This document shows, piece after piece, positions 18,357 through 27,856 of a DNA stretch of 64,000 nt. The DNA is from DAISKN01 sp963716925 (GTDB taxonomy: Bacteria > Acidobacteriota > Vicinamibacteria > Marinacidobacterales > SMYC01), in NCBI GenBank assembly GCA_963716925.1, contig CAVQUX010000006.1, positions 682,001 to 746,000 on the forward strand. Direction: 5' to 3'. A program made the translations under genes and the position numbers. The notes beneath the pieces are model-generated. The model was not told the origin of the DNA and did no database searches. It saw nothing but the letters and a program-made list of their open reading frames with translations. How positions within the stretch are numbered: the first letter of the stretch is position 1; each line of letters begins with the position of its first letter.

Positions 18357-18451
18357 GGTCATCCTCCTGAGATTCCGAGCGCCTCCGCCAGCCGAATCCG
18401 GTAGATCCGATCGAAATCGCGCCAGAAGTATAGCGTTTCTCGGTCAGGCGT

Positions 18452-19753
18452 TCACGGTCTCTCCCGCCGGTCGATGACCCGCGCGGCTTTCCCCTGGCTT
18501 CGCTCGATCTCCTTGCTTCGCACCACCCGGATTCGAGCGCGGATTCCGAGAATCGACTCCACCCTTTCCTGTGCCTTCTTCTGGAGCTCTTTCAAGGCGA
18601 ACTCGCCCCGGGCTTCGAGCTCCGGCGTGGGCTCGACGAGAACTTCGAGCTCATCCATGTGATTCTTTCCCCGATCGACCAGGATGAGGTATTGAGGAGC
18701 GATCCCCGGAACCGCCAGGAGCGCCTCCTCGATTTGCGAGGGGAACAGGTTCACGCCGCGCACGACGAGCATGTCGTCCGTTCGGCCCTGGACCTTGCTC
18801 ATCCGGGCGGTGGTGCGACCGCAGGCGCAAGGCTCGCGCGTGAGGCGCACGCGATCCCGGGTGCGGTAGCGCAGGAGGGGCAAGGCTTCTTTGGTGAGCG
18901 TCGTGAAGACCAGCTCCCCCTCGCCGTCGCCGGCGATGGGTCTCCCGGTGTCCGGGTCGATCACCTCCGGCAGGAAATGATCCTCCTGTATGTGAAGTCC
19001 CCGATGCTCGCGGCACTCGACCGCGACCCCGGGACCGATGACTTCGCTCAACCCGTACACGTCATAGGCCTCGAGCCCAAGCTTTCCCTCGATCTCCTCG
19101 CGCATCGCCTCCGTCCAGGGCTCGGCGCCGAAGAAGCCGACGCGCAGCCGCAGGCGCGACCGCACGTCGATCCCCTCGTGCTCGGCGGCCTCCGCGAGCA
19201 CGAGAGCGTAAGACGGCGTCGCGCAGAGGACGGTTGCCCCGAAATCCTCGAGGAGCATGAGCTGTCTCGCGGTGTTGCCGGACGAAACGGGGACGGTCGA
19301 GGCGCCCAGAGTCTCGGCGCCGTGGCCGAAGCCCAGGCCCCCGGTGAAGAGGCCGTAGCCGTAGGCGTTGTGCACGACGTCGTCTTCGGTCACGCCCCCC
19401 GCGCGGAGAGTCCGAGCCATGACCTCACCCCAGAGCGCCATGTCGGAGCGGGTGTAGCCGACGACGGTGGGCTTCCCCGTGGTGCCGCTCGAGGCGTGGA
19501 TCCGAACCACCTCGCTCCGAGAAACGGCGAAGAGCCCGAAGGGATAGTTGTCGCGCAGCGTCTTCTTTTGAGTGAACGGAAGCTTCGAGAGCGCGTCCAG
19601 GGAGTCGAGATCGTCCGGAACGACTCCCGAAAGCTGTTCGCGATAGTACGGGACGTCCCGGGCGATGCGACCGACGAGGGAGCGCAAGCGGTCGAGCTGC
19701 AAGCCGACCAGAGACTCTCGATCGAGGGTTTCCGGATTCGCGGTCGGGCCCAT
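18452..19753 (-). CDS. paaK: Phenylacetate-CoA ligase (PaaK family)
   Basis: A 433-residue AMP-forming ligase that makes phenylacetyl-CoA from phenylacetate, ATP and CoA; relatives use other aryl acids. The adenylation loop HASSGTTGKPTVVGYT is near residue 87, YGLSEVIGPGVA near 240, RYRTRDR near 305, and the C-terminal lid starts KVQGRTDDMLVVRGVNLFPSQIEE. It has the normal length of the family. A TATAAC -10-like box on the minus strand at 19769-19764 lies ten bases before the ATG. No other phenylacetate genes are beside it, though a DpgC-like gene lies 40 kb away. Confidence 0.92.
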   Translation of the reverse strand: MGPTANPETLDRESLVGLQLDRLRSLVGRIARDVPYYREQLSGVVPDDLDSLDALSKLPFTQKKTLRDNYPFGLFAVSRSEVVRIHASSGTTGKPTVVGYTRSDMALWGEVMARTLRAGGVTEDDVVHNAYGYGLFTGGLGFGHGAETLGASTVPVSSGNTARQLMLLEDFGATVLCATPSYALVLAEAAEHEGIDVRSRLRLRVGFFGAEPWTEAMREEIEGKLGLEAYDVYGLSEVIGPGVAVECREHRGLHIQEDHFLPEVIDPDTGRPIAGDGEGELVFTTLTKEALPLLRYRTRDRVRLTREPCACGRTTARMSKVQGRTDDMLVVRGVNLFPSQIEEALLAVPGIAPQYLILVDRGKNHMDELEVLVEPTPELEARGEFALKELQKKAQERVESILGIRARIRVVRSKEIERSQGKAARVIDRRERP

Positions 19754-19962
19754 TGGAGGCTCCGTTATATCACCGGTATGCGTGACGGAGATTTAACAGG
19801 GGGGATGAGGGTGAATCCCCGCGCGCAGCGGAGAGGAGGGCTGGAGAGCTTCTTGTCCTTCAGTGACTTGGGCCCCGCGACGGGGTGGAAACCCCCGGCA
19901 TGTTTCTTGCCTATTTGCTCATCGGGAGCCGCCGTCCGTCCCGTCGGATGGAGGAAAGTTCT
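19754..19962. other. Divergent intergenic region with short hairpins
   Basis: About 210 bases between paaK and the kinase gene. It contains the paaK -10-like box, a hairpin GGGGAT-N8-ATCCCC near 19800-19819, and CCCCG-CGA-CGGGG near 19873-19885. No small gene is convincing. The structures may belong to the leader of the kinase mRNA. Confidence 0.35.
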
Positions 19963-21810
19963 TTGCCAGAGAGGACCGATCGCTTCGAGCAGATGCCCGG
20001 GGGCCGCTACGAGGTCGTCGCGCGGCTCGGCACGGGTGCGTTCGGCTCCGTCTATCAGGCCCAGGACACGTTTCTCAACCGCCCGGTCGCGGTGAAGAGC
20101 ATTCGACTCGATACCACCCTCGACCCGGAGCATCGCAAGGCGCTCAACAAGAGGTTCATCCGGGAAGCCCAGGTGGCGGCGCAGCTCCATCACCCGAACA
20201 TCGTCACCATCCACGACATCCTTTTCACCCCCGAGACCGGCTTCATCGTGATGGAGTTCATCGAGGGCCGGACGCTGCAATCGCTCTTGAAGTCCGAGAA
20301 GCTGCCTCTTTCGACCTCGATCGACATCGCGACCCAGGTCGCGAGCGCGCTCCAGTACGCCCACGAGCACAAGATCATCCACCGCGACATCAAGCCCGCG
20401 AACATCATGATCACGCCGTCGTTCGAGGCGCGGATCACCGATTTCGGCATCGCCAAGTCCGACGGTGCCACTCACCTCACGATGTCCGGGAGCCTCGTCG
20501 GCACGCCGGACTACATGTCTCCCGAACAGGCCAAGGGTGAGGACGTGGATTGCCGCTCGGACATCTTCTCTCTCGGCTGCGTCCTCTTCGAATGCGCCGC
20601 GGGAGAGAAGCCGTTCAAGGGGGGAAGTCTCACCGGAGTCCTGCTCTCGATCGTCAACAGCGATCCCTTCGAGTCGAAGTCCTGGAAGTCACGGAATCCG
20701 CCCGCCTCGCTCGAGACGGTGATGAAACGCGCGCTCGCCAAGGAGCCGGACAAGCGCTTTTCGACGGCCGCCGAGCTGGTCGCGGCGCTCGAGGCGCTCG
20801 AAGTCGAGCCCGCGAACACCGTCGAGCCGCCCCGACCCATCCGGTCCGTCCAGGAGAGCCCGCGGTCCGACGAAGTGCTCCGCTCGCTCAAAGACGAGGA
20901 GCGGCCGTTGAAATTCGCGGCGACGCTCTCCGACGAGCTCCAGGACATGAGCCTGACCCCGGCGCAGGGATTCATCCTGTCACGTATCGACGGCGCGTCC
21001 CGCGCCCGCGACATCCTGGCCTTGAGCCCGCTCCCCGAGGCCGACGTCGCGGCGACTCTCGCCGACCTGATCGAGCAAGGACTCCTCGCCTGGGGCGAGA
21101 ACGGGGCCTCCTCCGACCTGAAGTCGAACGACACCGCGACCCGAAGACGCGGAGCCGCGGCCAAACCCCAGGGACTGGATGAGGCCCTGGAGATGGAGTT
21201 GGATCGCATCCTCGAGCTCGCGGGGCGGAAGCGATATGGGGAAGTTCTCGGCATAAGGGGCGAGGCTTCCAGCGCCGAGGTCAAGAAGTCCTATCTCGAG
21301 CTCATCGGACGCTTCCACCCCGACTCCCGGAAGGAGAGCCTCGACGCCGCGTCGAAGATGAAGCTCTCCAGGGTCTGCGCCGCGGCCACGGAAGCGCTGA
21401 CGGCGCTCTCGACCCCGAAAAAAGAAGAGCCGCCCTCCCTGCCGCCGACGCCCCGAGCGCGAGCGTCGAAGCCGGAGTTCGACCGGTCGGGCTACGCCGG
21501 GGAGCTCTTCCGCCTCGGACAGCGAGCCTACGACACCGCGGACTATTGGGAAGCCATCCAGCTCGCGCGGCAGGCGATCGAGCTCGATGCGACGCGGGCC
21601 GAGTATCATCATCTGCTCGGCGTCGGGCTGATGAAGAACCGGAACTGGCTCAAGGAAGCCGGGGAGTGCCTGCGCAAGGCATCCGAGCTCGACCCGACGA
21701 ACGCCGACTATTTCGGACTCCTGGCGAAGGTCTACAAGGCCGAAGGCCTGTCCGCGGATTCCGCCTCGATGCTGGAGAAGGCGAAGGCGCTCAACCCGAG
21801 CTACTGCTGA
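19963..21810 (+). CDS. Ser/Thr protein kinase with J-domain and TPR tail
   Basis: About 615 residues. The Hanks-type kinase domain has a G-loop LGTGAFGSVYQA, the catalytic Lys in VAVKSI, HRDIKPANIM, DFGIAK and GTPDYMSPEQ. After a linker comes a segment PAQGFILSRIDGASRARDIL, similar to helical modules in other signalling proteins. Then follows a J-domain-like stretch (YGEVLGIRGEAS ... GRFHPDS, with the HPD motif) and TPR repeats at the C-terminus. TTG 19963 is chosen because GGAGGA at 19951-19956 sits seven bases upstream; ATG 19948 in the same frame overlaps that site. No transmembrane segment is seen. The 3' end overlaps the convergent tyrA gene by ten bases. Confidence 0.88.
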   Translation: MPERTDRFEQMPGGRYEVVARLGTGAFGSVYQAQDTFLNRPVAVKSIRLDTTLDPEHRKALNKRFIREAQVAAQLHHPNIVTIHDILFTPETGFIVMEFIEGRTLQSLLKSEKLPLSTSIDIATQVASALQYAHEHKIIHRDIKPANIMITPSFEARITDFGIAKSDGATHLTMSGSLVGTPDYMSPEQAKGEDVDCRSDIFSLGCVLFECAAGEKPFKGGSLTGVLLSIVNSDPFESKSWKSRNPPASLETVMKRALAKEPDKRFSTAAELVAALEALEVEPANTVEPPRPIRSVQESPRSDEVLRSLKDEERPLKFAATLSDELQDMSLTPAQGFILSRIDGASRARDILALSPLPEADVAATLADLIEQGLLAWGENGASSDLKSNDTATRRRGAAAKPQGLDEALEMELDRILELAGRKRYGEVLGIRGEASSAEVKKSYLELIGRFHPDSRKESLDAASKMKLSRVCAAATEALTALSTPKKEEPPSLPPTPRARASKPEFDRSGYAGELFRLGQRAYDTADYWEAIQLARQAIELDATRAEYHHLLGVGLMKNRNWLKEAGECLRKASELDPTNADYFGLLAKVYKAEGLSADSASMLEKAKALNPSYC

Positions 21811-22943
21811 TCCGCCTCCGCCTTCCGGGCTTCGGCAGACCCGTCCCGCCGTCCCACGAAGCTCAAGTAGTCTCTCCCGCGCTCCATCAACGCGGCGAAG
21901 CCCGCGGCGTCCTGAGCCCTCACCACCGATCGCAGCCGTTCGACGGCGTAAAGGAGCGCCGTGAGCGATTCCGTTCCGTAGTCGTTCAGCGACTGGATCT
22001 CGAAATAGAGTTCCGGATTCTCCCCCGCGACTTTCTTCGATACCGCGAGCTGCTCGTCGAAGGTAGTGCTCGAGAGCGTGGACAGCCGGGGCGCGGCCTC
22101 GCCGCTCTCGGCGAGGGCGGTGAAGAACGCGATGTTGAGCGCGTGCGAGAGGCCGAGCACGTAGGCGATGAGCCGGTCGTGGCTCTCGAGGTCCATCGAG
22201 ACGCGAACCGCCATGGTGGAGGCGAAGAGCGCCTGAGCCTCCTCCGTGGCCTCGGGAATCCCGACGTCGACGAAGATCACGTGGCGTCCGGAGAGCAGGT
22301 CGGTATCGGGGCCGAACATGGGGTGCACCGAGGTGATCCGGGCCCTGGCTTCGGCCATCGCCTTCAGGCCCCGGCGGAGCGGACTCTTGAGCGAACCGAT
22401 ATCGAACACCAGACCTTTCGGCGGATCGCGCGCCATCTCGAGGAGGATCTCGTTCGTGGTGAGCAGGGGCGCGGCGACCACGATGAGGTCGTGGGACAGA
22501 TCCGCTTCGCGCCAGTCCTGGAACCGCTTCACCTCTCCCGGTGGAGCTTTGGGGTCGGCGAGCTCCACTTCGAACCCCTGAGAGGCGAGGAAGTGGACGA
22601 ACCAGCGACCCATCTTGCCCGCGCCTCCGAGGACCAGCGCCCGCTTCCCCGTTCCTCCGGCGGTCGTCCGCAGCTCGTCGCGCTCCTGGACCGCCAGGGC
22701 GCTGCGGATGAGGACCAGCATCAGGTCCTCGGCGAGACGAGGAGGGAGCTTCAGGCTCGCGGCCGCGGCCCGCGCGCGCTCGACGACCTCGCGCTCCTGC
22801 CGGAAATCCCGCGTGGGAGCGCCGGTCGCGCGCTTCACGCGTCCGATCTCCGAAGCAAGCCGTTCCCGCTCCGCCACGAGCTCCAGAAGTCTTCGATCGA
22901 GATCCCCCAGCTCGCCCCGCAGATCGCTCAACGTTCGTTCCAT
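21801..22943 (-). CDS. tyrA: Chorismate mutase / prephenate dehydrogenase (T-protein type)
   Basis: A 380-residue bifunctional enzyme of tyrosine synthesis. Residues 1-85 form an AroQ chorismate mutase (LGDLDRRLLELVAERERLASEIGRVK), converting chorismate to prephenate. From about residue 100 comes the NAD-binding prephenate dehydrogenase, with LVLGGAGKMGRWFVHFL, DIGSLKSP, the catalytic VHPMFGPD and LSHALNIAFF. This layout matches the E. coli TyrA T-protein. The ATG at 22943 is preferred to one 12 codons upstream because a CAGAAT -10-like box ends six bases before it on the minus strand. Confidence 0.93.
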   Translation of the reverse strand: MERTLSDLRGELGDLDRRLLELVAERERLASEIGRVKRATGAPTRDFRQEREVVERARAAAASLKLPPRLAEDLMLVLIRSALAVQERDELRTTAGGTGKRALVLGGAGKMGRWFVHFLASQGFEVELADPKAPPGEVKRFQDWREADLSHDLIVVAAPLLTTNEILLEMARDPPKGLVFDIGSLKSPLRRGLKAMAEARARITSVHPMFGPDTDLLSGRHVIFVDVGIPEATEEAQALFASTMAVRVSMDLESHDRLIAYVLGLSHALNIAFFTALAESGEAAPRLSTLSSTTFDEQLAVSKKVAGENPELYFEIQSLNDYGTESLTALLYAVERLRSVVRAQDAAGFAALMERGRDYLSFVGRRDGSAEARKAEADQQ

Positions 22944-22974
22944 GGGCCGATTCTGGCCCGAGCGAGCGCCGCGG

Positions 22975-23003
22975 TTCAATCCCGTGAGGGCCCGTACTAG
23001 AAT
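22975..23003 (+). promoter_or_regulatory. Promoter for the exported hydrolase pair
   Basis: TTCAAT at 22975-22980, 17 bases, then TAGAAT at 22998-23003. The -10 box ends eight bases before the ATG at 23012, so the transcript would be leaderless or nearly so. Confidence 0.55.
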
Positions 23004-23011
23004 AGCCGCCG

Positions 23012-23794
23012 ATGTTCGCCGCGATTATTCTCCTGACAGCTATCCTGTTACCGACTCTCGCCGCGGGGCAGGAGACCGGTTTCCTCCATCGCACGGTCGA
23101 AGTCTCTTCGGTCACCTACAAGTATCAGGTCTACGTGCCCGCGAGCTACACACCTTCCAAGAAGTGGCCGGTGATCTTCTTCCTTCACGGCGCGGGCGAG
23201 CGCGGCGGCGACGGAGAGCGGCAGACGGACCTGGGTCTTCCTGCCCGGATCCGCGAGATCAAGGATTTTCCCGCGATCGTGGTCATGCCCCAGTGCTCCC
23301 AGAGCGCATGGTGGGGAGATCCGGAGATGGAAGCGCAGGCGTTCGCGGCGCTCGAGCAGTCGATGAAGGAGTTCCACGGGGACACGGAACGGGTGTACCT
23401 GACGGGACTCTCGATGGGCGGCTACGGCACCTGGGCGTTCGGGTACAAGTATCCGGAAAAGTTCGCGGCGCTGGTCCCCGTCTGCGGCGGAGTCGTGGCG
23501 AACCGCCGCTTCCTCGTCGCCCCGCCCTGGCACCCGCTCTCCGTGAATCCGGAGGACCCTTACGGCGAAGCGGCCAGCCACTTGACGAAGATTCCGATCT
23601 GGGCCTTCCACGGGGACGCGGACCCGAGGGTCCCGGTCACCGAGTCGCGCAAGCTGACGGATGCGGTCAAGGCCCGGGGCGGCAACGTCCGCTACACCGA
23701 GTACGCCGGCGTCGCTCACAACGCGTGGGATCGCGCCTACTGGGAGGAGGAGCTCCTCCCCTGGCTTCTGGCTCAACGAAAACCGAGGAAGTGA
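23012..23794 (+). CDS. Secreted alpha/beta hydrolase (PHB-depolymerase/esterase-like)
   Basis: A 260-residue serine hydrolase with a signal peptide (AAIILLTAILLPTLAAG). The nucleophile elbow is GLSMGGYGTW near residue 128, the acid is probably in HGDADPRVP near 200, and the His in GVAHNAW near 234. The opening FFLHGAGERGGDG is the oxyanion strand. The layout is that of prolyl-oligopeptidase/PHB-depolymerase-like esterases (often called phospholipase/carboxylesterase); the substrate is unknown. It starts next to a -10 box without a Shine-Dalgarno and is followed three bases later by an acetamidase gene. Confidence 0.85.
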   Translation: MFAAIILLTAILLPTLAAGQETGFLHRTVEVSSVTYKYQVYVPASYTPSKKWPVIFFLHGAGERGGDGERQTDLGLPARIREIKDFPAIVVMPQCSQSAWWGDPEMEAQAFAALEQSMKEFHGDTERVYLTGLSMGGYGTWAFGYKYPEKFAALVPVCGGVVANRRFLVAPPWHPLSVNPEDPYGEAASHLTKIPIWAFHGDADPRVPVTESRKLTDAVKARGGNVRYTEYAGVAHNAWDRAYWEEELLPWLLAQRKPRK

Positions 23795-23797
23795 GGA

Positions 23798-24772
23798 ATG
23801 TCTCTCATGCGCATCGCAACCGCAGTTCTCGTCGCCGCGACCGCCGCCGCCAGCGCCGCCGCCCAGCAACGGGTCCAGTTCAAACCCGAAGTGGGACATC
23901 CCACGTTCGCCGTGCGCGAGCCCGTCTTGAGGCTCCAGCCGGGGACGATACTCGTCTCCAACACCATGATGGGCCCGTACTACACGGAGGAAGGCGGGGC
24001 CTTTCCGGGAGAGGTCGGTCCCTTCTACATCGAGGGCGCCACCACCAAGGACACGCTCGTGGTCGAGGTGCTCAAGGTGCGCCCCAACCACGACATCGCC
24101 GCTTCCTCGATCTCGGGGTCCTTCGGCGGACTCGCGGGGGAGAGCCGCGTTCGTTTTCTCGCGGATCCCATCCCCGACCGCCGCTACGTCTGGAGGCTCG
24201 ATCGCGAGCGCATGACGGGGAAGACGACGCTTCCCGGGAGCAAGATGCGCGAGATCGAGATCGATCTGCAGCCGATGCTCGGACGGATCGGGGTGGCACC
24301 CCGGGGCGAGGAGGCCTTTGCCGGTATGTGGCCCGGCGACTTCGGCGGCAACATGGACGCGCCCGAAGTCCGCGAGGGCACGACTCTGTACCTTCCGATC
24401 TTTCACGACGGCGCCTACGTCTACTTCGGCGACGGACACGCCCGTCAGGGTGAGGGGGAAGTCGGGGGCACGGGCCTCGAGACCTCGATGGACGTGGAGC
24501 TGCGGTTCGGCCTCATCAAGGGGAAGACCATCGACTGGCCGCGCCTCGAGGACGAGAACTACATCATGGTCGCGGGTAGCGCCCGCCCGCTCATCGACGC
24601 CTTCCGTCTGGCACACGTGGAGCTCATCGAGTGGCTGGTCGAGGACTACGGCTTCGACCGACTCGACGCCTACGCTCTCCTGGGCCAACTCGCGGTCTCG
24701 ACGGTGGCCAACATCGTCGATCCCGCCTACACGGTGATCGCCAAGTTTCCCAAGAGGTACTTGCCCAAGTAG
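23798..24772 (+). CDS. Secreted acetamidase/formamidase family protein
   Basis: A 324-residue FmdA/AmdA-family protein, which hydrolyses formamide, acetamide or related small amides. It has a signal peptide (ATAVLVAATAAASAAAQ). The family core can be read: GPFYIEGATTKDTLVVEVL, WPGDFGGNMD, GTTLYLPIFHDGAYVYFGDGHARQGEGE and the closing AYALLGQLAVSTVANIVDPAYTVIAKFP. It is three bases behind the alpha/beta hydrolase gene and ends three bases before the convergent ligase gene. Secretion of this family is common in Acidobacteriota. Confidence 0.9.
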   Translation: MSLMRIATAVLVAATAAASAAAQQRVQFKPEVGHPTFAVREPVLRLQPGTILVSNTMMGPYYTEEGGAFPGEVGPFYIEGATTKDTLVVEVLKVRPNHDIAASSISGSFGGLAGESRVRFLADPIPDRRYVWRLDRERMTGKTTLPGSKMREIEIDLQPMLGRIGVAPRGEEAFAGMWPGDFGGNMDAPEVREGTTLYLPIFHDGAYVYFGDGHARQGEGEVGGTGLETSMDVELRFGLIKGKTIDWPRLEDENYIMVAGSARPLIDAFRLAHVELIEWLVEDYGFDRLDAYALLGQLAVSTVANIVDPAYTVIAKFPKRYLPK

Positions 24773-24775
24773 GGC

Positions 24776-26353
24776 CTAAGCGCGTTTCTGGCGCTCGCGC
24801 TCGACCAGGATCCGCCGCAGGATTTTTCCCGAAGGAGACTTCGGGATCTGGTCTACCATTTCGATGATGCGGATCTTCTTGTAGGGGGCGACGCGGCCGG
24901 CGATGAAAGCCTTGATCTCCTCTTCCGTCACCTCTCCCCGCTTCACCACGAACGCTTTCGGCACCTCCCCCGCTTCCTCGTCCGGCACGGGAATGACGGC
25001 GGCATCCGCGATCGCGGGGTGGGTCAAAAGGAGGGCTTCGAGCTCCGCCGGGGCCACCTGCATCCCCTTGTACTTGATGAGCTCCTTGAGGCGGTCGACG
25101 ATGTAGAAGTACCCGTCTTCGTCCGCGTGGCCGATGTCTCCCGAATGGAAGAACCCGTCCTTGTCGATCGCCGCGGCCGTCGCTCCCGGCTGATTCAGGT
25201 ACCCTTTCATCACCTGGGGTCCTCGCATCCAGAGCTCCCCGTCCTTCCCCGGGCCGAGCGCCTCTCCCGTCGCCGGATCGACGACCTTGCACTCCGTTCC
25301 CGGAACGGGAAAGCCGACGGAGCCGAGCCGGTTTCGACCGTCGGGCGGAGTGAGGTGGGTCGCGGGACTCGTCTCGGTGAGGCCATAGCCCTGGAACACC
25401 ATGCAGCCGAGCCTCTTCGCGCAGGCTTCCGAAAGCTCCAATCCCAGCGGCGCCGCTCCGGAGAAGACCCAGCGGAGCCCCAGCTCGAACTTGTCGACCA
25501 AGGGATGCTTCGCGAGAGCGAGGACGATTGGCGGGACGACGTGGGCTATGGTGACGCGGTGCCTGGAAAGCACCGCGAGGAACTGCTCGAGATCGAACCG
25601 CGGCAGGATGACGATCGAAGCCCCGTTGCGAAGAATCCAGTTGAGGATGACCATCATCGCGTAGATATGGAAGAACGGAAGGATGCCCACGGCAACGTCG
25701 TTCTGGCGGATGTCCTCCCTGTAGACCTCCGTCACCTGCGCGAGGTTCGCCGAGAGGTTCCTGTGGGTGAGCATCACCCCTTTCTGCAGGCCGGTGGTCC
25801 CGCTGGAGTACGGAAGGGCCACGAGGTCGGTCGCCGCGTCGATCTCGACCTCGGGTGGGTCGCCGTCGTTCGCGAGAAGCGCCTCGAAGGGCGTCGCCCC
25901 TTCTGCCTCCCCGAGAACGAAGATCTCCTCGACGCGGGTGCCGCGGGACCCCTCACGAGCGTTCAGAAGGAACGTCGGGGTGGTGAGGAGGTATTTCGCG
26001 TTCGCGTCTTTGAGCTGCCGCTCGAGCTCGCCCGGGGTGTAGAGAGGGTTGATGGTAGTCGCGATTCCGCCGATCAGGGCGACTCCGTGAAACGCCACCG
26101 GATACTCGAGTACGTTCGGGCAATAGACGGCGAAGACGTCGCCCTTCCGGAATCCGCGATCCCAGAGCCCCCGCGCGAATCGCCGCACGTCGCGATACAG
26201 CTCGCCGTAGGTGACGACTCGATCGGTGACCCCGTCGATGAGCGCGGGTCTCGATGCCCGGCTCTCGAGGTCTTCGAACACGTAGGCGGTGAGAGAGCTC
26301 CGCGGAATGGAGACGTCGGGCCAGGGACCCCGGAAAACGACCGATCTGCCCAT
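24776..26353 (-). CDS. 4-coumarate-CoA ligase-like AMP-binding enzyme
   Basis: A 525-residue acyl/aryl-CoA synthetase. The P-loop is LPYSSGTTGLQKGVMLTH, followed by HVVPPIVLALAKHP, FQGYGLTETSPATHL, the hinge YFYIVDRLKELIKYKGMQVAP and the catalytic lysine in PKSPSGKILRRIL. The overall order and the V-D-R-L-K-E-L-I-K-x-K-G hinge are those of 4-coumarate:CoA ligases, though bacterial members use many aromatic or fatty acids. The ATG at 26353 is preferred to a TTG four codons upstream. It lies 45 bases downstream of a MocR regulator in the same direction and may be its target. Confidence 0.9.
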   Translation of the reverse strand: MGRSVVFRGPWPDVSIPRSSLTAYVFEDLESRASRPALIDGVTDRVVTYGELYRDVRRFARGLWDRGFRKGDVFAVYCPNVLEYPVAFHGVALIGGIATTINPLYTPGELERQLKDANAKYLLTTPTFLLNAREGSRGTRVEEIFVLGEAEGATPFEALLANDGDPPEVEIDAATDLVALPYSSGTTGLQKGVMLTHRNLSANLAQVTEVYREDIRQNDVAVGILPFFHIYAMMVILNWILRNGASIVILPRFDLEQFLAVLSRHRVTIAHVVPPIVLALAKHPLVDKFELGLRWVFSGAAPLGLELSEACAKRLGCMVFQGYGLTETSPATHLTPPDGRNRLGSVGFPVPGTECKVVDPATGEALGPGKDGELWMRGPQVMKGYLNQPGATAAAIDKDGFFHSGDIGHADEDGYFYIVDRLKELIKYKGMQVAPAELEALLLTHPAIADAAVIPVPDEEAGEVPKAFVVKRGEVTEEEIKAFIAGRVAPYKKIRIIEMVDQIPKSPSGKILRRILVERERQKRA

Positions 26354-26398
26354 ATTGGCGGGCAAGGTAGATCAGCTCGAGAGCGGGCGCAACCCGCC

Positions 26399-27781
26399 CT
26401 AGACCAGCGCCTGGTAAGGGGCCGGCGACCGCTCCAGGATCTCGGCCACCATCGTGAGAGCGTTTCCCAGACGAGACCGCTCTTGAACCGGACCGAGGCA
26501 GATGCGCACCGCATGGGCGCTCGTGGAGCGGGCGGCGATGAAGTCCTCGGCCGGCGAGAGGACGACGCCGCGCATCCGCGCCTGGGCCACGAAATCCCGA
26601 ACGCACCAGGGCTCGGGGATGGTGAGCCAGCCGTGGGGGCTCGCGGGGTGGGCACGGTACTCGAAGCCTCCGAGAATCGATGCCGCGAGCTTCTGGCGCG
26701 CTCGGATCTCGATCCGCTTCCATTCCATCACTCTCTCCGCTGTGCCGTCTTCGATCCAACGCGAGACCACCTCCGCCATCGGCGGCGGCGCCATGATGGT
26801 CGTCGCCGAGAGCGAGGCGGCCAGACGATCGACCATCGCCGGGGGCGAAACCAGGAACCCCAGGCGAAGGCCGGGGGCGAGACTCTTCGAAGTGCCCGTG
26901 AGATGGTAGAACTTCGACGGATTGCCCGCGAAGCTTCGAAGGGATTTCTGCCGCGGCAGGAGGAATCCGTAGCTGTCGTCCTCGACCACCGCCAGGCCGT
27001 AGGCCTCGGCCACGGCGGCTATCTCCCTCCGTCGCTCCTCCGACATCACCGCCGAGGTCGGGTTCTGCAGTGTGGGCATGCAGTAGAGCGCCTTCGCTTC
27101 CGTCGTGGCGCAGGCGGCTTCGAGCGCGTCGGGGCGAATCCCTTCCTCGTCCATGGCTAGACCTCGGAGGCGCAGGTGAAGGAAGTTCGCGAGCGACTTC
27201 ATCCCGCTGTAGGTCACTTCGGCCGTCAGTACGGTATCGCCGGGGTTGGTGATGGTGGAGAAAGTAACCGCCATCGCGTGCTGCGCTCCCGCGGTCAGGA
27301 GCAGGTTCTCGGGAGTCACCTGGACGCCGAGCGATTTGAGGAGCATCGACGCCGCGCGCCGGTGGCGCGGATGGCCCTGGTGGGGTTGGTAGTCGACGAG
27401 AGCGCTCGGGCCGTCGCTGAAAAGGTGCTTCGACATGCTCTCCATGAGCTCTCGACTCATGCCGTAGGGAGGCAGGTTGTTCACGGTGAGATCGAGCGCC
27501 GACGGCTCCGAGACTTCCCGCCTCAGGGAGAAGGTCTCCATGCGGCGCACGAACGTCCCCCGTCCGACCTCGCCGCTGACGAGGCCCCTTCTTTCCGCCT
27601 CGGTATAAGCGCGCGTGACGGTCGTGAGAGCGACCTTGAGGTCGTCCGCGAGATCGCGCTGAGGAGGCAGACGCTCGCCGTCCGTCAGTTTGCCGCTCGA
27701 GATGTCTTCGGCGATGGCATTGGCGATCGCGAGGTAGAGAGGCTGCTCGCGGTTCGAGAGAGTGGGTTTCCACATTGTCAT
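26399..27781 (-). CDS. MocR-type transcription regulator (GntR + aminotransferase)
   Basis: A 460-residue MocR/PdxR-family regulator. Residues 1-75 are a GntR winged helix-turn-helix (LPPQRDLADDLKVALTTVTRAYTEAERRGLVSGEVGRGTFV). The rest is a fold-type I aminotransferase domain, with the PLP lysine in LTGTSKSLAPGLRLGFL near residue 300. Such proteins sense PLP or a PLP-amino-acid adduct. A palindrome at 27841-27856 in its divergent promoter is a likely operator. An AGGA lies before the ATG at 27781; a second ATG two codons later is also possible. Confidence 0.9.
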   Translation of the reverse strand: MTMWKPTLSNREQPLYLAIANAIAEDISSGKLTDGERLPPQRDLADDLKVALTTVTRAYTEAERRGLVSGEVGRGTFVRRMETFSLRREVSEPSALDLTVNNLPPYGMSRELMESMSKHLFSDGPSALVDYQPHQGHPRHRRAASMLLKSLGVQVTPENLLLTAGAQHAMAVTFSTITNPGDTVLTAEVTYSGMKSLANFLHLRLRGLAMDEEGIRPDALEAACATTEAKALYCMPTLQNPTSAVMSEERRREIAAVAEAYGLAVVEDDSYGFLLPRQKSLRSFAGNPSKFYHLTGTSKSLAPGLRLGFLVSPPAMVDRLAASLSATTIMAPPPMAEVVSRWIEDGTAERVMEWKRIEIRARQKLAASILGGFEYRAHPASPHGWLTIPEPWCVRDFVAQARMRGVVLSPAEDFIAARSTSAHAVRICLGPVQERSRLGNALTMVAEILERSPAPYQALV

Positions 27782-27840
27782 CGCAAGATCCTACCGCTTG
27801 TCCTCATCAAAAAACAAGACGATCTAGATGCAATCCACTC

Positions 27841-27856
27841 ATTGTTTGCATACAAT
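27841..27856. promoter_or_regulatory. Palindromic operator candidate in MocR promoter
   Basis: ATTGT-TTGCAT-ACAAT, a 5-bp inverted repeat around six bases, lies about 60 bases before the mocR-type gene and 80 before the divergent DUF4136 gene. It stands in a clearly AT-rich patch. MocR proteins often use direct repeats instead, so the match is suggestive only. Confidence 0.4.
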
